A DNA stretch of 64,000 nucleotides from Hedera helix (taxonomy: Eukaryota > Streptophyta > Magnoliopsida > Apiales > Araliaceae): assembly GCA_947179155.2 (NCBI GenBank), contig OX359273.1, forward strand, positions 16,304,001-16,368,000, read 5' to 3'. Below are positions 21,380-33,617 of the stretch, piece after piece. Made by a program: the position numbers and the translations under genes. Below the pieces are notes generated by a model. The model saw only the letters and a list, made by a program, of their open reading frames with translations, was not told the origin of the DNA and did no database searches. Position 1 is the stretch's first letter. Each line of letters begins with the position of its first letter.

Positions 21380-22400
21380 ACTCCTTGGAATGGCTGGCTC
21401 TTTGGAGCATTTAATGTCACTTAATGCTTGTAATTATTATGTTTAATGACATCATCATCTCCTAAATCAATGGCCAAGATCAAGCCTACCAAAGGAATAG
21501 TATTAGGCCTTGTTTGGTTGGTGAAATAACCATTTAAATGAGGGGTAGTCAAGGTCTTTTACCAAGCTTGATCAAGGTTAGTTTAGTCCTTTTGATAATC
21601 TAGCTTAATCAAGGTTAGGTTAATTAGCAATAACCTAGGTTAATTAGGTTTATTAATTAACCGATTAGTTTAACATATAGATTAGGTTAATCTATAGTTT
21701 AATTAATCTTAATCCTACTTAGGTTAAGTTTAATTACATGTTAATTAGGTTAAGTAGTAATCTAGTTACCTTAACCTAGTTCAATTCCAACCGGATTAGT
21801 GATAATTTCTTAATTAGGTTAATTAGTTAGATAATTTAATTATTCTGTAACTAGGTTTAAGTCTATATTAGGATTCCTAATCTAGACTCTTTGGAATGGA
21901 ATGGCCGGCTCTTTGGAGCATTTAATGTCACTTAATGCTTGTAATTATTATGTTTAATGACATCATCATCTCCTAAATCAATGGCCAAGATCAAGCCTAC
22001 CAAAGGAATAGTATTAGGCCTTGTTTGGTTGGTGAAATAACCATTTAAATGAGGGGTAGTCAAGGTCTTTTACCAAGCTTGATCAAGGTTAGTTTAGTCC
22101 TTTTGATAATCTAGCTTAATCAAGGTTAGGTTAATTAGCAATAACCTAGGTTAATTAGGTTTATTAATTAACCGATTAGTTTAACATATAGATTAGGTTA
22201 ATTTATAGTTTAATTAATCTTAATCCTACTTAGGTTAAGTCTAATTACATGTTAATTAGGTTAAGTGGTAATCTAGTTACCTTAACCTAGTTCAATTCCA
22301 ACCGGATTAGTGATAATTTCTTAATTAGGTTAATTAGTTAGATAATTTAATTATTCTGTAACTAGGTTTAAGTCTAGATTAGGATTCCTAATCCAGTTAT
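21380..22400. repeat. 511-bp tandem duplication inside S1
   Basis: Two adjacent copies (about 21380-21890 and 21891-22400) are almost identical, beginning near CTTTGGAGCATTTAATGTCA. Both are rich in TTAGGTTAATTAGG-like words. A recent unequal exchange or template slip within the LTR. Confidence 0.85.
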
Positions 22401-22770
22401 CTCTAACCTAGTTCATTTCTAAGTATTCCAGTTGAATTTGTCTTTACTGATTTAAAAATCAGATATTACGGAGTTTTGTTCCGAATAAGCACTATTCTGT
22501 AAAACAAAAAGTCAAAAAGACGTTGCACGTTTTTTGGTGAATAGTGTTTTTGATTTCTATTTCTCAGAAAATGGTTAGACGATCAAAAAGGCGAAAAAAA
22601 TATTTTTCGTCTTTTCCCTATTTCGTCCTATACCCGACGGGTTTTTCGAGAAAAACTTTTATCGGCTATATCGTGTTTTCAAAGTACGGGAAAGATAAAT
22701 CCTGAAACAGAAAGTCATTTTGACGTACACGTTTCGCTCGGGGGCTTAGGTTAGATTTCTTATGGTTAGA

Positions 22771-22791
22771 CCCTAGGGTTTAGGGTTTAGG
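22771..22791. other. Telomere-like/telo-box motif in S1
   Basis: CCCTAGGGTTTAGGGTTTAG, about two and a half TTTAGGG units. On the minus strand it reads AAACCCTAAACCC, like the plant telo-box found in promoters. Close to the 5' end of the S1 LTR. Confidence 0.6.
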
Positions 22792-22982
22792 TTTTATCTT
22801 CTTTTCAGATTTTTGAAAAAAAAACTTTTATGTTCCTTTTTCGTACTAAGGCTAGATACTTGAACCGAAACACATAAATAAACAATAACGAAGATTCCAT
22901 AACACATATAAGATGTAATTCAAGCTTTATTTATTCACATAAAGTCGGATTACAACTCTCTCGGAAGTTCGGAATATTACAG

Positions 22983-23300
22983 TCAATCTCCCTTTAATAT
23001 CCTCATACCATTCTTCTCTAAGTGGTGTACAAATTGCTTAGTAAATGCTTTAGTTAATGGATCTGTAATACTGTACTAAGAGTCCACCATCTTTATGGTG
23101 TCGTCTCATTTTCAATGATTCATCTAATCATATGAAAGTGCTGCAATACATGTTTGGATTTCAAATGAGACTAGGTTCCTTGGCGAATTAAACTTCTTTA
23201 ATGCTAAGAACCATTCTATGTTCTGCAATGAACTTGTTGAACCAAGCAATCACTTTTGCAACTTCACTTATAGTTATTTACTATGTCTTTGTCACTAAAT
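22983..23300 (-). pseudogene. Copia-1 RNase H 3' end fragment
   Basis: The minus strand matches the end of the Copia-2 RNase H region (for example AAGCAATTTGTAC...CACTTAGAGAAGAATGG). Cut on the left by S1 and on the right by TR-GAG1 (TSD TAAAT at 23296-23300). No open frame. Confidence 0.75.
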
Positions 23301-24789
23301 TGATAAGTAGGCTTTTATATCAATTTACTAGGTATTTTATACTTAATTATTTGTGAGTTTTTAAGTATTTTTTTAGTGTTTTAGGTGTTTTATTAATCAT
23401 TATGCATTATTTTTATTTTTATTTATTTTTAATTATTTTATATTTTATTTTGTAGGAAAAATAAGCTTGGAGGAAAATCTGTAAATTTCGCAAGAATCTG
23501 ATGGCAAAATGGTAATTAAGCAGCAAGGATGGCACACGCGCACAATGCGCTTAAGGTTCAACAGCGTGTAAGCAATGCGGCGCCGTTTGAGCCATAAGTT
23601 AAAGAAGTTCGTGCAATGCGCACGGTAATGCGGAACAGCAGCAACAAAAGGAACAAAACGACGTCGTTTAGAGCTTCAGGAGTTCGCGCAATGCGCGGCG
23701 GCTGGCGCACTGACTTGGTCACTGTAGCAAATAGGCTATTTGGCAGATGCGAAAATTGACCAGAAACGGGATTATTCAGATTTTTGAGCATTAATTTGAT
23801 TCTAAATTGGATTTTAATTCCAATTAGGGTTAGGATAATAATTATTTTATTTTTCTTTTATTTTTAATTGTAAATCCTATTACGGTTAGGAGGATTTTGC
23901 AGCCTATAAATAGAGGGCTTGAGACACAATGTAATACACAACTTTTCTATTAGAAAAATTATCTCTTCTATTCTTTGGTGTTCTCTACAATTATTAGTAG
24001 CTAAATTATTTTTCTTGCTTTAAGTGATTGAAACCATCAAGGTTTATACATTGTGAGATCTAATTTATTTTAATTGTTCATTTAAATTTTGAGTATTGAA
24101 TATTTTTCTGTGTTTAATTTTATGATTGATCCGTTTGATTGCTAGGGTGCACACTAGTTTATTATTCGTTGAAATCTACTTCTAAATTAAATATCAAATC
24201 CGTAATTGTTTGGTCACTTTAATTTGCGAAGCAATTAAGATTAATAATTATTTTGCATATCAAAAGATTGTTATATCTTAGAAAAAATATTCATCTAGAT
24301 TAAATGTAGATGCTTGGATTATGTTGTTTAGTTCAACGATTTCTCTATTTCTTTATGCTGTTGCTAGGTTAAATCTTTGGCACTTGTCTGAAATTATTTA
24401 GTAGTAAGGGTTATTTAGATCGCTTGTTTCTACTTAACTAAAATTAAGGAGAGATAGGAAAATTATTCGAATGGGAGTAATTATTCCACGTTGAATATTT
24501 AAAATATGAATTGAGTTATTCTTGTATCAATGATCAGTTGTAAATTCTTGATGGTGGATGTTAACTTAAACCAAGGCTTTTTCTTCTCATTTATTTCCTT
24601 AAATTACTTACATATTTATTTTAGTTAATTTTATTTAAACTATTTCTTTAATTAAAAATCCCCCAATTTTGGTTTATAAAACATAAAATTAAATAATCAT
24701 TCTCTATGGGATCGACTTTTGCTTACACTACCACATTAATATTTTTTCAGAGTAAGATTTTATTTTTGGGTGCCTGTGACATCACACCA
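23301..24789 (+). repeat. 5' LTR of TR-GAG1
   Basis: 1489 bp. It contains a GC-rich cluster of GCGCAATGCGC-like words (about 23530-23720), the palindrome AAACGACGTCGTTT near 23657 and a TATA box at 23904. Confidence 0.9.
23904..23915 (+). promoter_or_regulatory. TATA box of TR-GAG1 5' LTR
   Basis: CTATAAATAGAG, conserved in the 3' LTR at about 29202 as CTATAAATAAAG and, inverted, in TR-GAG2 at about 34363. Confidence 0.6.
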
Positions 24790-24794
24790 AATTT

Positions 24795-24812
24795 TGGCGC
24801 AGTTGTCGGGGA
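24795..24812 (+). other. Primer-binding site of TR-GAG1
   Basis: TGGCGCAGTTGTCGGGGA five bases after the 5' LTR, close to the tRNA-Asp type PBS of Athila-like elements (two changes from the usual form). Confidence 0.7.
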
Positions 24813-24921
24813 ATGATTTTATTTTTGTGCTTTTGTAAATTTTATTTTAATTTATTATTTATTTTATTTAGATTTTATATTTTCTAATTTTCATATCTTA
24901 TTTTAGTTGTGCAAGTTAAAG

Positions 24922-27018
24922 ATGGAAATCGAGGCTAGAAATCGAACTTTGAAAGAGCTTGTGGCCCCTAATTTGAATCAATAACCCTTAAGCATAACTC
25001 TTCCTAATTTAGATGCTAACACTTCCTTTGAATTAAAATTTGGTCTAATCCATCTATTGCCCAATTTTCATGGCCTTGCAGGTGAAGATCCTCACAAACA
25101 TTTAAAGGAATTTCATATGGTCTAAACAAGTCTGAAACCTTCCGGAGTGACTAAAGAGCAAATCCATCTAAGAGCTTTTCCATTTTTCTTGAAAGATTTG
25201 GCTAAGGATTGACTCTACTACCTACCCTCCGGAAGCATCACCACATGGAAAGAGATGAAAAGACTATTATTGAAAAAATATTTTCCCGCTTCACGGGCAG
25301 CCAATATTAGAAAAGACATTTGTGGTGTAAGACAGAACCATGAAGAATCCCTATACGAATATTGGGAACGGTTTAAGAAACTGTGTGCAAGCTGCCCCCA
25401 CCATCAAATTAGCGAACAACTTCTCATCCAATATTTTAATGAAGGGCTCATGTCTACATATAGAAGCATGATTAATGCTGCTAGTGGCGGAGCTTTGGTG
25501 GACAAAACTATCGAAGCTGCAAGAAACCTAATTACAAACATGGCAGCTAATTCCCAACAATTCGGCACTAGGCTTAATTTTTCATCCAAGAATGTCAACG
25601 TGGTAAAAATTTCTTCACTTAAAGAACAAATTGCTAGTCTAACTTCTCTTGTTTGTTAAGTGGCTATGGGTAATACACAACAAGTCAAAGCTTGTGGAAT
25701 TTGTACGGTCGTAGGACATCTGACGGATATGTGTCCCACTGTTCAAGAGGAGTCCTATGAACAAGTAAATGCAGCAGGTGATTTTCGTGATCAACCACAA
25801 AGGAGATATGACCCTTACTCGAACACATACAACTCAGGTTGGAGAGATCATCCAAATTTCGGCTATGGAAATCCACAAGGGCACCCGTCTGCGAATCAAA
25901 ATTTCTCAAGCTATCAACAATACAAACAGCTGTATCCCAACAAACAACAGGGCCAATCATCTAATTCTCATATGTCTTTAGAGGATATAGTTAAACAACC
26001 TAGCACTAACACGTTGCAATTTCAACAGGAAACGAAGATAAATATGCAAAATTTAAATACACAACTGGGATAAATGGCAACTGCCATCAGTAGATTAGAG
26101 GCGCAAAATTTTGAAAAATTACCCTCTCAAAAAATGATGAATCCGAAAGCAAATGTCAGTGCAATTACTTTGGGAAGCGGTAAAGAGATCGAAACTCCAG
26201 ACAAGACATATTTTGCATCAAAAGAGCAAAGCAAAGCAGAAGTGGACACCAAGGAAGCAGACAACACGGAAGAAGGCGACAGTGGTACCCCTAAGCATAA
26301 ATTTCCACCTCTCTTTGATTATAAACTGGTACCCCATTTTCCTCTAGCTTTAACAAAAAAAAAATATGAAAAAGATTCAGATTTATATGAAACTTTTCAT
26401 CAATGCGAGGTAAAAATTCCATTATTAGATGCTATTAAACAAGTACCTCGTTTTGCTAAATTTCTGAAAGAATTATATACACACAAGAGAAAACAAGCAC
26501 TCAAAAGGTATGAAAATGTAAAAGTAGGGAAGAATGTGTCGGTAATAATTCAAACAAAACTTTCTACTAAATGCCAAGATCCAGGAATGTTTACTATCCC
26601 TTGCAAGATAGGTGACACGAGATTTGAACAAGCCATGTTAGACTGAGGAGTATATATTAATGTCATGCCATATTCTATATATGCTTCTTTGAAACTTGAA
26701 CATTTGAATAGAACTGGCACTGTAATTCAGTTGGCTGATAGATCTCACGCTTATCCTAAGGGTATCATAGATGATGTTCTTGTGCAAGTAAATAATTTGA
26801 TTTTTTCTGCTGATTTTTATGTGATTGATATGGAGAACGGTGATCAAAATGCTCCTATTTTGTTAGGAAGACCCTTCTTAAACACATTCAAAACTAAGAT
26901 CGATATGCATAGTGGTACACTAACAATGGAATTTGATGGCGAAATTGTTAAGTTTAATATTTTTGATGCCATAAAATGTCATAATCCTGTTTACTCTATT
27001 GATGTGATTATTTTATAG
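24922..27018 (+). pseudogene. Athila-like gag with retropepsin remnant (TR-GAG1)
   Basis: A single reading frame of 699 codons from ATG 24922 to TAG 27016-27018, interrupted by six stop codons (24982, 25123, 25210, 25657, 26071, 26644) but by no frameshift. The N-terminal part has the Athila gag features (ALAGEDPHKHLKEF-like start, YEYWERFKKLCASCPHH). A zinc-knuckle-like C-x2-C...HLTDMC follows at about 25690-25735, then FPPLFDYKLV. The retropepsin begins where its DLGA active site should be, but this is replaced by a stop and GVYINVMPYS (26644-26673); the later ILLGRPFL motif survives. Not functional. Confidence 0.85.
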
Positions 27019-27053
27019 CAGAAAAAGTTTCTAAAACTGATGGAAATGGTGAA

Positions 27054-27377
27054 TTGGAAATGACATGCAGTCTAAATCTTGGGAAAGAGAATAAGGAGTT
27101 AGTCTTAAGTGCTGATTTGAAGAAAACTGTTACGGCTGTGAATGGTTCTCCGAAAACAGGTATTGATCCATATTTTTACTTACCAGTTCCTAACAAGAAA
27201 TCTTTACCTTTTGTTTTGCAGGATTACATTCCAGATTTGAAGTCTCTCCCTAATCGTCTCAAATGTATGTTTATTGAAGAGGGAGTAGAACATTCATATC
27301 AAATGCAAGGAAGTTTGAACAAGTCTATGATTAAAGGAGTAAAGATGGATGAGATTGTTAAAATTCAAGAGGAATGA
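27054..27377 (+). pseudogene. Protease-RT linker remnant (TR-GAG1)
   Basis: 108 codons in a different frame from the gag. LQDYIPDLKSLPNRLKCMFI corresponds to the LKPLP-x-LKYAFL segment just ahead of RT in Athila-like pol. Its counterpart in TR-GAG2 is 36343-36609. The pol sequence stops here in both. Confidence 0.7.
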
Positions 27378-28609
27378 GTGACGTAGTGTTTAGGCATGCT
27401 GTCAAGCTAATGACGATAAACAAAGGCGCTGCTTGGGAGGCAACCCAATAGGAGTATAATTCCCTTTTTATTTTTGCATTTTTTGTTTAGTTATTTTTTT
27501 TTCTTTACATTTTATTTTACATTGGGAACAATGTAAATTTTAAGTGTGGGGGAAGAGATTTAGGATTTTTGTTATTTTTTTTAAGAAATTTAAAAAAAAT
27601 TGAAAATTTGAATTTTGTGGGTATATTCACTGCAAACCCTCACGAGACACAACTCGTCCACTTGGGGTTGAAAGGCTTGTTGCACATGCTAAGTGTAACC
27701 GTATTTCCTACGAAAATTGGATAATTTTTTATTTTATTTTTAGGATGTGTTACTTGAGCAATGAGTTAATTGAATTTTAATTTTTAGCCAATGATAAAAT
27801 TTTGATTTTTAGTTAATAACTTTTGGAAAAATAATAAATTTTTACTTAGTTTGAATTTTGACTTATTGCTGATATCTACTTTGTTTGAGATTCTTTAAAT
27901 TTTTACGTACTTATATCCATTTGTTTGAGCTAATTTTAATTAAGGGGAGTTTATATGGTTAAATACTTATGGAAGATATTTCTTGAACTCTATATCTTAT
28001 TTGATCATTATTTGAAGTGAAATATAAGACAAAATATAATTTGGAGGAGATGATTTAGGTAATTTTTCTAGGATTATTATTGAAGGAAAAAAATTATGTG
28101 GTGGGTTGAGATGGAGCGTAAAACGCACTCACTCATAAACACATGAAAAAGTGAGATGGAGCATAAAATGCACCCATTAAAAAAAAATGAAAAAATATTT
28201 GAAAATTGATATTAATACTCCTAATGTGCTTAATTGTTTGAAACATTTTGATCTTCGAATTTATATTTGTCTGTATTAACAAAGAGTAATGTGAAAAGTA
28301 ATTATATTGAGTTTTGTTGTATGTCTTTTATAAAATAATTAATAACCTAAACTTATCTGAGTTTTGATTAGTTTGATACCTTTGGATTCACAAACACACA
28401 AAATGTCTTAAGTAGAGTAAGATTAATAAATATGTTGAAATTTTGATCTTTGCATATTTTGAAATTTTCTTTGAGTTATCATTTAAAAAATCTTTGAGGC
28501 TGATGTTGAAATTTGTATTGATTTGCTCCAGTAAGTTCTTTGGTTATTATTTTTAATTTTCATTCTTGTTTTTCTAGAGGACAAGCAAAGAGTTAAGTGT
28601 GGGGGTATT
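27378..28609 (+). other. 3' noncoding region of TR-GAG1
   Basis: No gene. It contains GCGCTGCTTGGGAGGCAACC (27429-27448), a conserved tail word of Athila-like elements, a CTCGTCCACTTGG region, and two copies of GAGATGGAGC(G/A)TAAAA(C/T)GCAC at about 28118-28180. It ends with the PPT GTTAAGTGTGGGGGTATT at about 28593-28609. Confidence 0.65.
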
Positions 28610-30086
28610 TGATAAGCAGGTTTTTATATCAATTTATTAGGTATTTTATAATTAATTATTTGTGAGTTTTTAAGTATTTTTTAGTATTTTAGGTGTTTTA
28701 TTTATCATTATGCATTATTTTTAGTATTTTTATTTTTTTTTATATATTTTTTAATTATAAGCTTGGGGGCAAATCTGTAAATTCCGCAAGAATCTGATGG
28801 CAAAATGGTAATTAACCAGCAAGGATGGCACATGCGCGCAATGCGTTTAAGGTTCAACAACGTCTAAGCAATGTGGCGCCATTTGGGCCATAAGTTAAAG
28901 AAGTCCGTGCAATGTGCATGGTGATGCGGAACAACAGCAAGAAAAGGAACAAAACGACGTCGTTTAGAGCTTCAAGAGTCCGTGCAATGCGTGGCGGCTG
29001 GTGCACTGACTTGGTCACTGTAGCGAAGGGGCTGTTTCGCAAACGCGGAAATTGACCAGAAACGGGATTATTCGGATTTTTGAGCATTAATTTGATTCCA
29101 AATTGGAGTTTAATTACAAATTAGGGTTAGGATAATAATTATTTTATTTTTCTTTTATTTTTAATTGTAAATCCTATTAGGGTTAGGAGGATTTTGCAGC
29201 CTATAAATAAAGGGCTTGAGACACAATGTAATACACAACTTTTCTATTATAAAAATTATATCTTCTATTCTTTGATGTTCTCTACAATTATGAGTAGGTA
29301 AATTATTTTTCTTGGTTTAAGTGATTGAAGCCATCAAGGTTTATACATTGTGAGATCTAATTTATTTTAATTGTTTAATTTATATTTTGAGTATTGAATA
29401 TTTTTCTGCGTTTAATTTTATGATTGATCCGTTTGATTGCTAGGGTGCACACTAGTTTATTATTCGTTGAAATCTATTGCTAAATTAAATATCAAATTCG
29501 TAATTGTTTGGTCACTTTAATTTGCGAAGCAATTAAGATTAATAATTATTTTGCATATCAAAAGATTGTTATATCTTAAGAAAAATATTCATCTAGTTTA
29601 AATGCAGACGCTTGGATTTTGTTGTTTAGTTCAACGATTTCTCTATTTCTTTATGCTGCTGCTAGGTTAAATCTTTAGCGCTTGTCTGAGTTTATTTAGA
29701 AGTAAGGGTTATTTAGATCGCTTGTTCTACTTAACTAAAATTAAGAAGAGATAGGAAAATTATTCGAATAGGAGTAATTTTTCCACGTTGAATATTTAAA
29801 ATATGAATTGAGTTATTCTTGCTTCAATGATCAATTGTAAATTCTTGATGGTGGATGTTAACTTAAACCAAGGTTTTTTCTTCTCATTTATTTTCTTAAA
29901 TTACTTACATATTTATTTTAGTTAATTTTATTTAAACTATTTCTTTAATTAAAAATCCCCCAATTTTGGTTTATAAAACATAAAATTAAATAATCATTCT
30001 CAATGGGATCGACTCTTGCTTACACAACTACATTAATATTTTTTCAAAGTAAGATTTTATTTTTGGGTGCTTGCGACATCACACCA
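28610..30086 (+). repeat. 3' LTR of TR-GAG1
   Basis: 1477 bp, starting TGATAAGCAGG and ending ACATCACACCA, followed by TSD TAAAT. Numerous C-to-T and G-to-A differences from the 5' LTR in the GC-rich section (28830-29015). Confidence 0.9.
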
Positions 30087-30091
30087 TAAAT

Positions 30092-32841
30092 CAACCACTC
30101 TTTGTTGTTTGGAACATTTCCAACTCACTGTTGCACCGTTCAAGGTAATCATATTACCTGAAATGGATATGTTGTTATCTTGGTTAGTCTGAACAAACTT
30201 GAGTCTGTTAAGTCTTCTAGTTTTATATCAGACTAATCATTAGAAACTCTTTTCTAATGTTCTTCTCTAGAATTGAACTGATATCTGCTATATCATACAT
30301 AAGCAATATTAAGTCTAGTACATAATAACAAATCAATGTACGTCCCTTAGGTATAGCCGAACATCCTTTATGATCTATCTCTATAGACCTTTATCCTGAA
30401 TAGAATGTTAAGATGCTTCTCCCAAGTCCTTAAAGGAGAAGTTTTTAGACAACCACATCTTTACTGATCGTAGCATCGGTATGTCATTCTTTATCGGTAG
30501 TATATCAATGTATAATACTATGAATGTCATAGTATTCCCACTAACCTTTGTTCACACTTGGTTCATCCTTGTCTTTGATAAAATCAAACTCTTTTGATTT
30601 TATCATCAAAATGAATGTTCCAACTTCGAGAAATTTGCTTCAATCCATAATTGGATCGTTGTAGCTTGTGTACTCAATTTACTCCATCTCTGTGGAGATA
30701 AATCATCTTGGTTGTATCATACAAACATCCTTTTGTATAGTAAGTTGCAACTGCAAGTAAAATCTGAATGGATATATGCATTTTTACTAGTAAAAAGTTT
30801 TAGTATAGTCAACTCATTGACCATGTTTGAAATCTTTTACCACTAGTTAGGTCTTATAGGTCTTCACCTTGCCATCTGTATTAGTCTTTCACCAAAGATC
30901 CATTTCGAATTTTATGGTCATCGGCCATTTCTCTTTAGTATCCAATACTCATATCTTATCGTATGTAACTAGGTCATCATTCACTATGATGCGTAAATCA
31001 TCATCATCATCATCTATGATGAATCCATACCTTTCAGGAATCTTCAGTACTAGACCAGATTTATAACTTGATTGTGGTACAATAGGTTTATCTACTTGTA
31101 CATATTTCTTCACTTGACCTATAGTATTTTGTGGTTCTTGAACTTCTTCAAGATCTATTCTACTCCCACTAACCCTTTAAGAAAAAAACTTATTTTCCTA
31201 AAAGGCAACGTGCTTCAACAAAAACCTTTTAATTAGTCGAATTATAGAAGTGATACCCTAAACTTTCTATAGGATATCCCACAAGTTTACACTTATCATA
31301 TCTTGTTACAAGCTTATCACTGTCAAACCTTTTGACATAAGCTAGACAATCCAAATCTTAACATATTTAAGACTTTGTTTTCTCCCTATCCATAACTCAT
31401 ATGAAGTATGAGGGACGGAATTTGAAGGTACCTTGTTTAGTAGATACGCGATCATTTTTATGGCATAACCCTAGAAGGATACTGGAAGATCGATAATACT
31501 CATTATGGATCATCACCATGTCCATTATGTGAGAATACTATTTCGCTTAAGATGGTCTAGAAACTTACCGCTTAAGTATTTCCTTCTCGATCTAATCGAA
31601 GAACTTTAATACTTTTGGCCTTTAGTTTATATACTTCACTTTTGAATTCTTTGAACGTTTCAAACAATTTGAATTTATATTTCACCAAATGCATATATCG
31701 AAATCTAGAATCATCAGTGAAAGTAATGAATGAATACCCTCCTCTTACATTTGTTGTCATAAGTCCCACACACGACTGTGTGTACCATCTCTAATAACTC
31801 TGCAACTCGCTCTCCATGTCCACTAAATGGAGATTTAGTCATATTGTTCATGATACAAGATTCATAAGTTGTATTTGATTCATAATCAAAAGGCTCTAAA
31901 AGCCTATCTTTATACAATCTTGTTTGGTCTTATTTCATTAACGTGACCGAGTTAACAGTGTTACATAAAGGTATGATTTATATCATCTCTTTGCCTTTAG
32001 TTTGTTCAAATTAGAATATTTTTCATGTAAGTCATGTATACAAAGTCCATCAAGTAATCAACATAGTACCAACTTAATAGACTTACCCGTAAGTCATGCT
32101 AAACTGTAAGTTCCTATGGTTAATGCAACAACCTTTGCTTCATTCCCCATGCACAGGATTACTTATCATTTGTTTAGCTTTCTACTTTTTCTTAGTCTCT
32201 ACAACGACTTGCATATGTGAGAGCACCAGCGGATATCTAATACCTAAGTAGAACTTGACTTATAGAAAGTTCTATTTCAGATCACTTTTATTTATATCCT
32301 TCAATTAGTGCATTTCTTTTGCCTTCTACTCTTTCTGACTCTTCATAAATATCTTTTGCCATCTTCCTCTGCTTAGAAGATTCATCTACGAGTAAGACTT
32401 GGTTTTTCTAGGAAGGAAAGTGACTCTCAACAGTCTTCAACATATTTAAGCAAATTAGTTAAACTGACGTCTAGCTTATTAATGTTTGAAGTTCACAACT
32501 AATTGTGAATAATAGTCAGTGAGTGATTGCAAAATCGAATCTTGACTCAACTCTCCATCCTTGACAAAACCTAATTATCCCACTTGATCAATCCAATTGA
32601 TCATTTTTTTTAGGAGATGTGTCTTTACTGTACTGACATTAGCTATTATAGATTGAAAGAGCTCCTTAGATATCTTATATTTAGTTGACCTACTTCGCTC
32701 TCCATACAACTATTGAATGTGCAACAATATAATAGGCGCATCCATTTTCTCGTGTTGACGTTGTAACTCAATACTTATGGATGCGAGCATGATGCATTGA
32801 GCCACCTTTGCATCATCTTGCCATTTCTTAAAATAGCAATC
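30092..32841 (-). pseudogene. Copia-1 gag-pol remnant
   Basis: Minus strand, broken into short frames. gag fragment with KKWQDDAKVAQCIMLASIS (about 32720-32840); GAG-pre-integrase with LLEPFDYESNTTYESC and MTKSPFSGHGERVAEL (31714-31917); integrase core start with RGGYSFITFTDDSRFRYM (31572-31769); RT N-terminus with RPDLKS...PERYGFI (about 30990-31070); RT active-site region around 30500 no longer reads YVDD; RNase H to 30092. Cut at 32841 by the T5 LTR. It would have encoded capsid, protease, integrase and RT in Copia order; no part is functional. Confidence 0.8.
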
Positions 32842-33617
32842 TGTGACGACCCTGAATCCGGGTCTCTTGAACCTCGAATCCAGTTTGCTACACTGTACAA
32901 CATTTTCCTTTTCGTTCATAACTTACAATAATATTATAATTGCTAAAAAATCGTTTATTTAAAACTTTATAACATCTCTTTCTATTATAGAATCACAATC
33001 TTAATAAATTCCTAGTATGTCTCAATATCATACATGATACAATATTTTATTACAATTAATTTGAGTATTTAAACCCTCACAATAAACACTAACCATTTAT
33101 TTAATTACACAATCAGTTTACCTGTCCAGTCCGGACTCATAACTACAACAATCACTTAAACTTTCGGTGAAAGTAATACGCATTCCTGATCCTTGATCTT
33201 TAACGAAATCTTCGGATATCTTGTACTTATCTGAAGTGTTGGTTTTATAGCAAGAGTGAGCACAACGACTCAACAAGTTTAACAGTTACACATAACACAT
33301 TGCATGATTCACATATTAAAACATACTCTGCATTTTATTATTACATCATGCATTTCATGCTTTTCATTTTATGAATGCTTCATACTTCTTATACATCACA
33401 TTAACGCACAACTAGCCTCTATCAAATCATGCTTCATATTTTGTACATATTTCATATGTAATCATATTTCATGTTTATCACATACAAAATTTAGTGTGTT
33501 GTCGCAGGCACCCAAAAATAAAATCTTACTTTTGAAAAATATTAATGTAGTAATGCAAGTAAAAGTCGATCCCACAGAGAATGATTAATTTGATTTTATG
33601 TTTTGTAAACCAGAATT

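Larger units (their letters stand above)
715..22982 (-). mobile_element. S1: solo LTR (about 4.16 kb), split by the Tat element
   Basis: Pieces 715-1472 and 19582-22982 (4159 bp after removing the nested Tat element and one TSD copy). On the minus strand it starts TGTAATATTCC at 22982 and ends GGCGTCACA at 715. It is flanked by GTTAA (710-714) and GTCAA (22983-22987), a TSD with one mismatch; joining the flanks recreates the end of Copia-1 as seen in Copia-2. No internal region, PBS or genes are present, so it is read as a solo LTR. The ends resemble the Tekay-type LTRs further right, but the body differs, so it is a related rather than identical family. It contains a 511-bp tandem duplication, three hairpin repeats and short tandem repeats at 1003-1080. 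Confidence 0.8.
23301..30086 (+). mobile_element. TR-GAG1: non-autonomous Athila-like Gypsy element (gag only)
   Basis: 6786 bp, with perfect TSD TAAAT (23296-23300, 30087-30091). LTRs 23301-24789 (1489 bp) and 28610-30086 (1477 bp), TGATAAG...CACACCA. PBS after the 5' LTR, PPT before the 3' LTR. The internal region carries gag and a protease remnant but no RT, RNase H or integrase; the coding part ends just where RT would begin. This is the TR-GAG type of non-autonomous plant retrotransposon. The LTRs differ at many sites, mostly transitions, so it is much older than the Tat insertion. Confidence 0.9.
1..32841 (-). mobile_element. Copia-1: degraded Ty1/Copia element, outermost host of the left half
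   Basis: Ty1/Copia element on the minus strand in pieces 1-714, 22983-23300 and 30092-32841; everything between belongs to later insertions. Read on the minus strand the order is gag remnant (about 32700-32841), GAG-pre-integrase and integrase (about 31440-31920), RT start (about 30860-31140), RNase H (30092-30400 and 22983-23300), polypurine tract and 3' LTR (1-690). The 5' part lies beyond the T5 insertion and outside the window. It is the same family as Copia-2, sharing the LTR start TGAAAGTAGTATGCCC and the same polypurine tract. Many stops and frameshifts make it a fossil. The lineage within Copia is not determined. Confidence 0.85.

Noticed and set aside
22771..22791. Interstitial telomere or chromosome-end remnant
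   Set aside because: Only about two and a half TTTAGGG units, inside an LTR body; too short for a telomeric tract.
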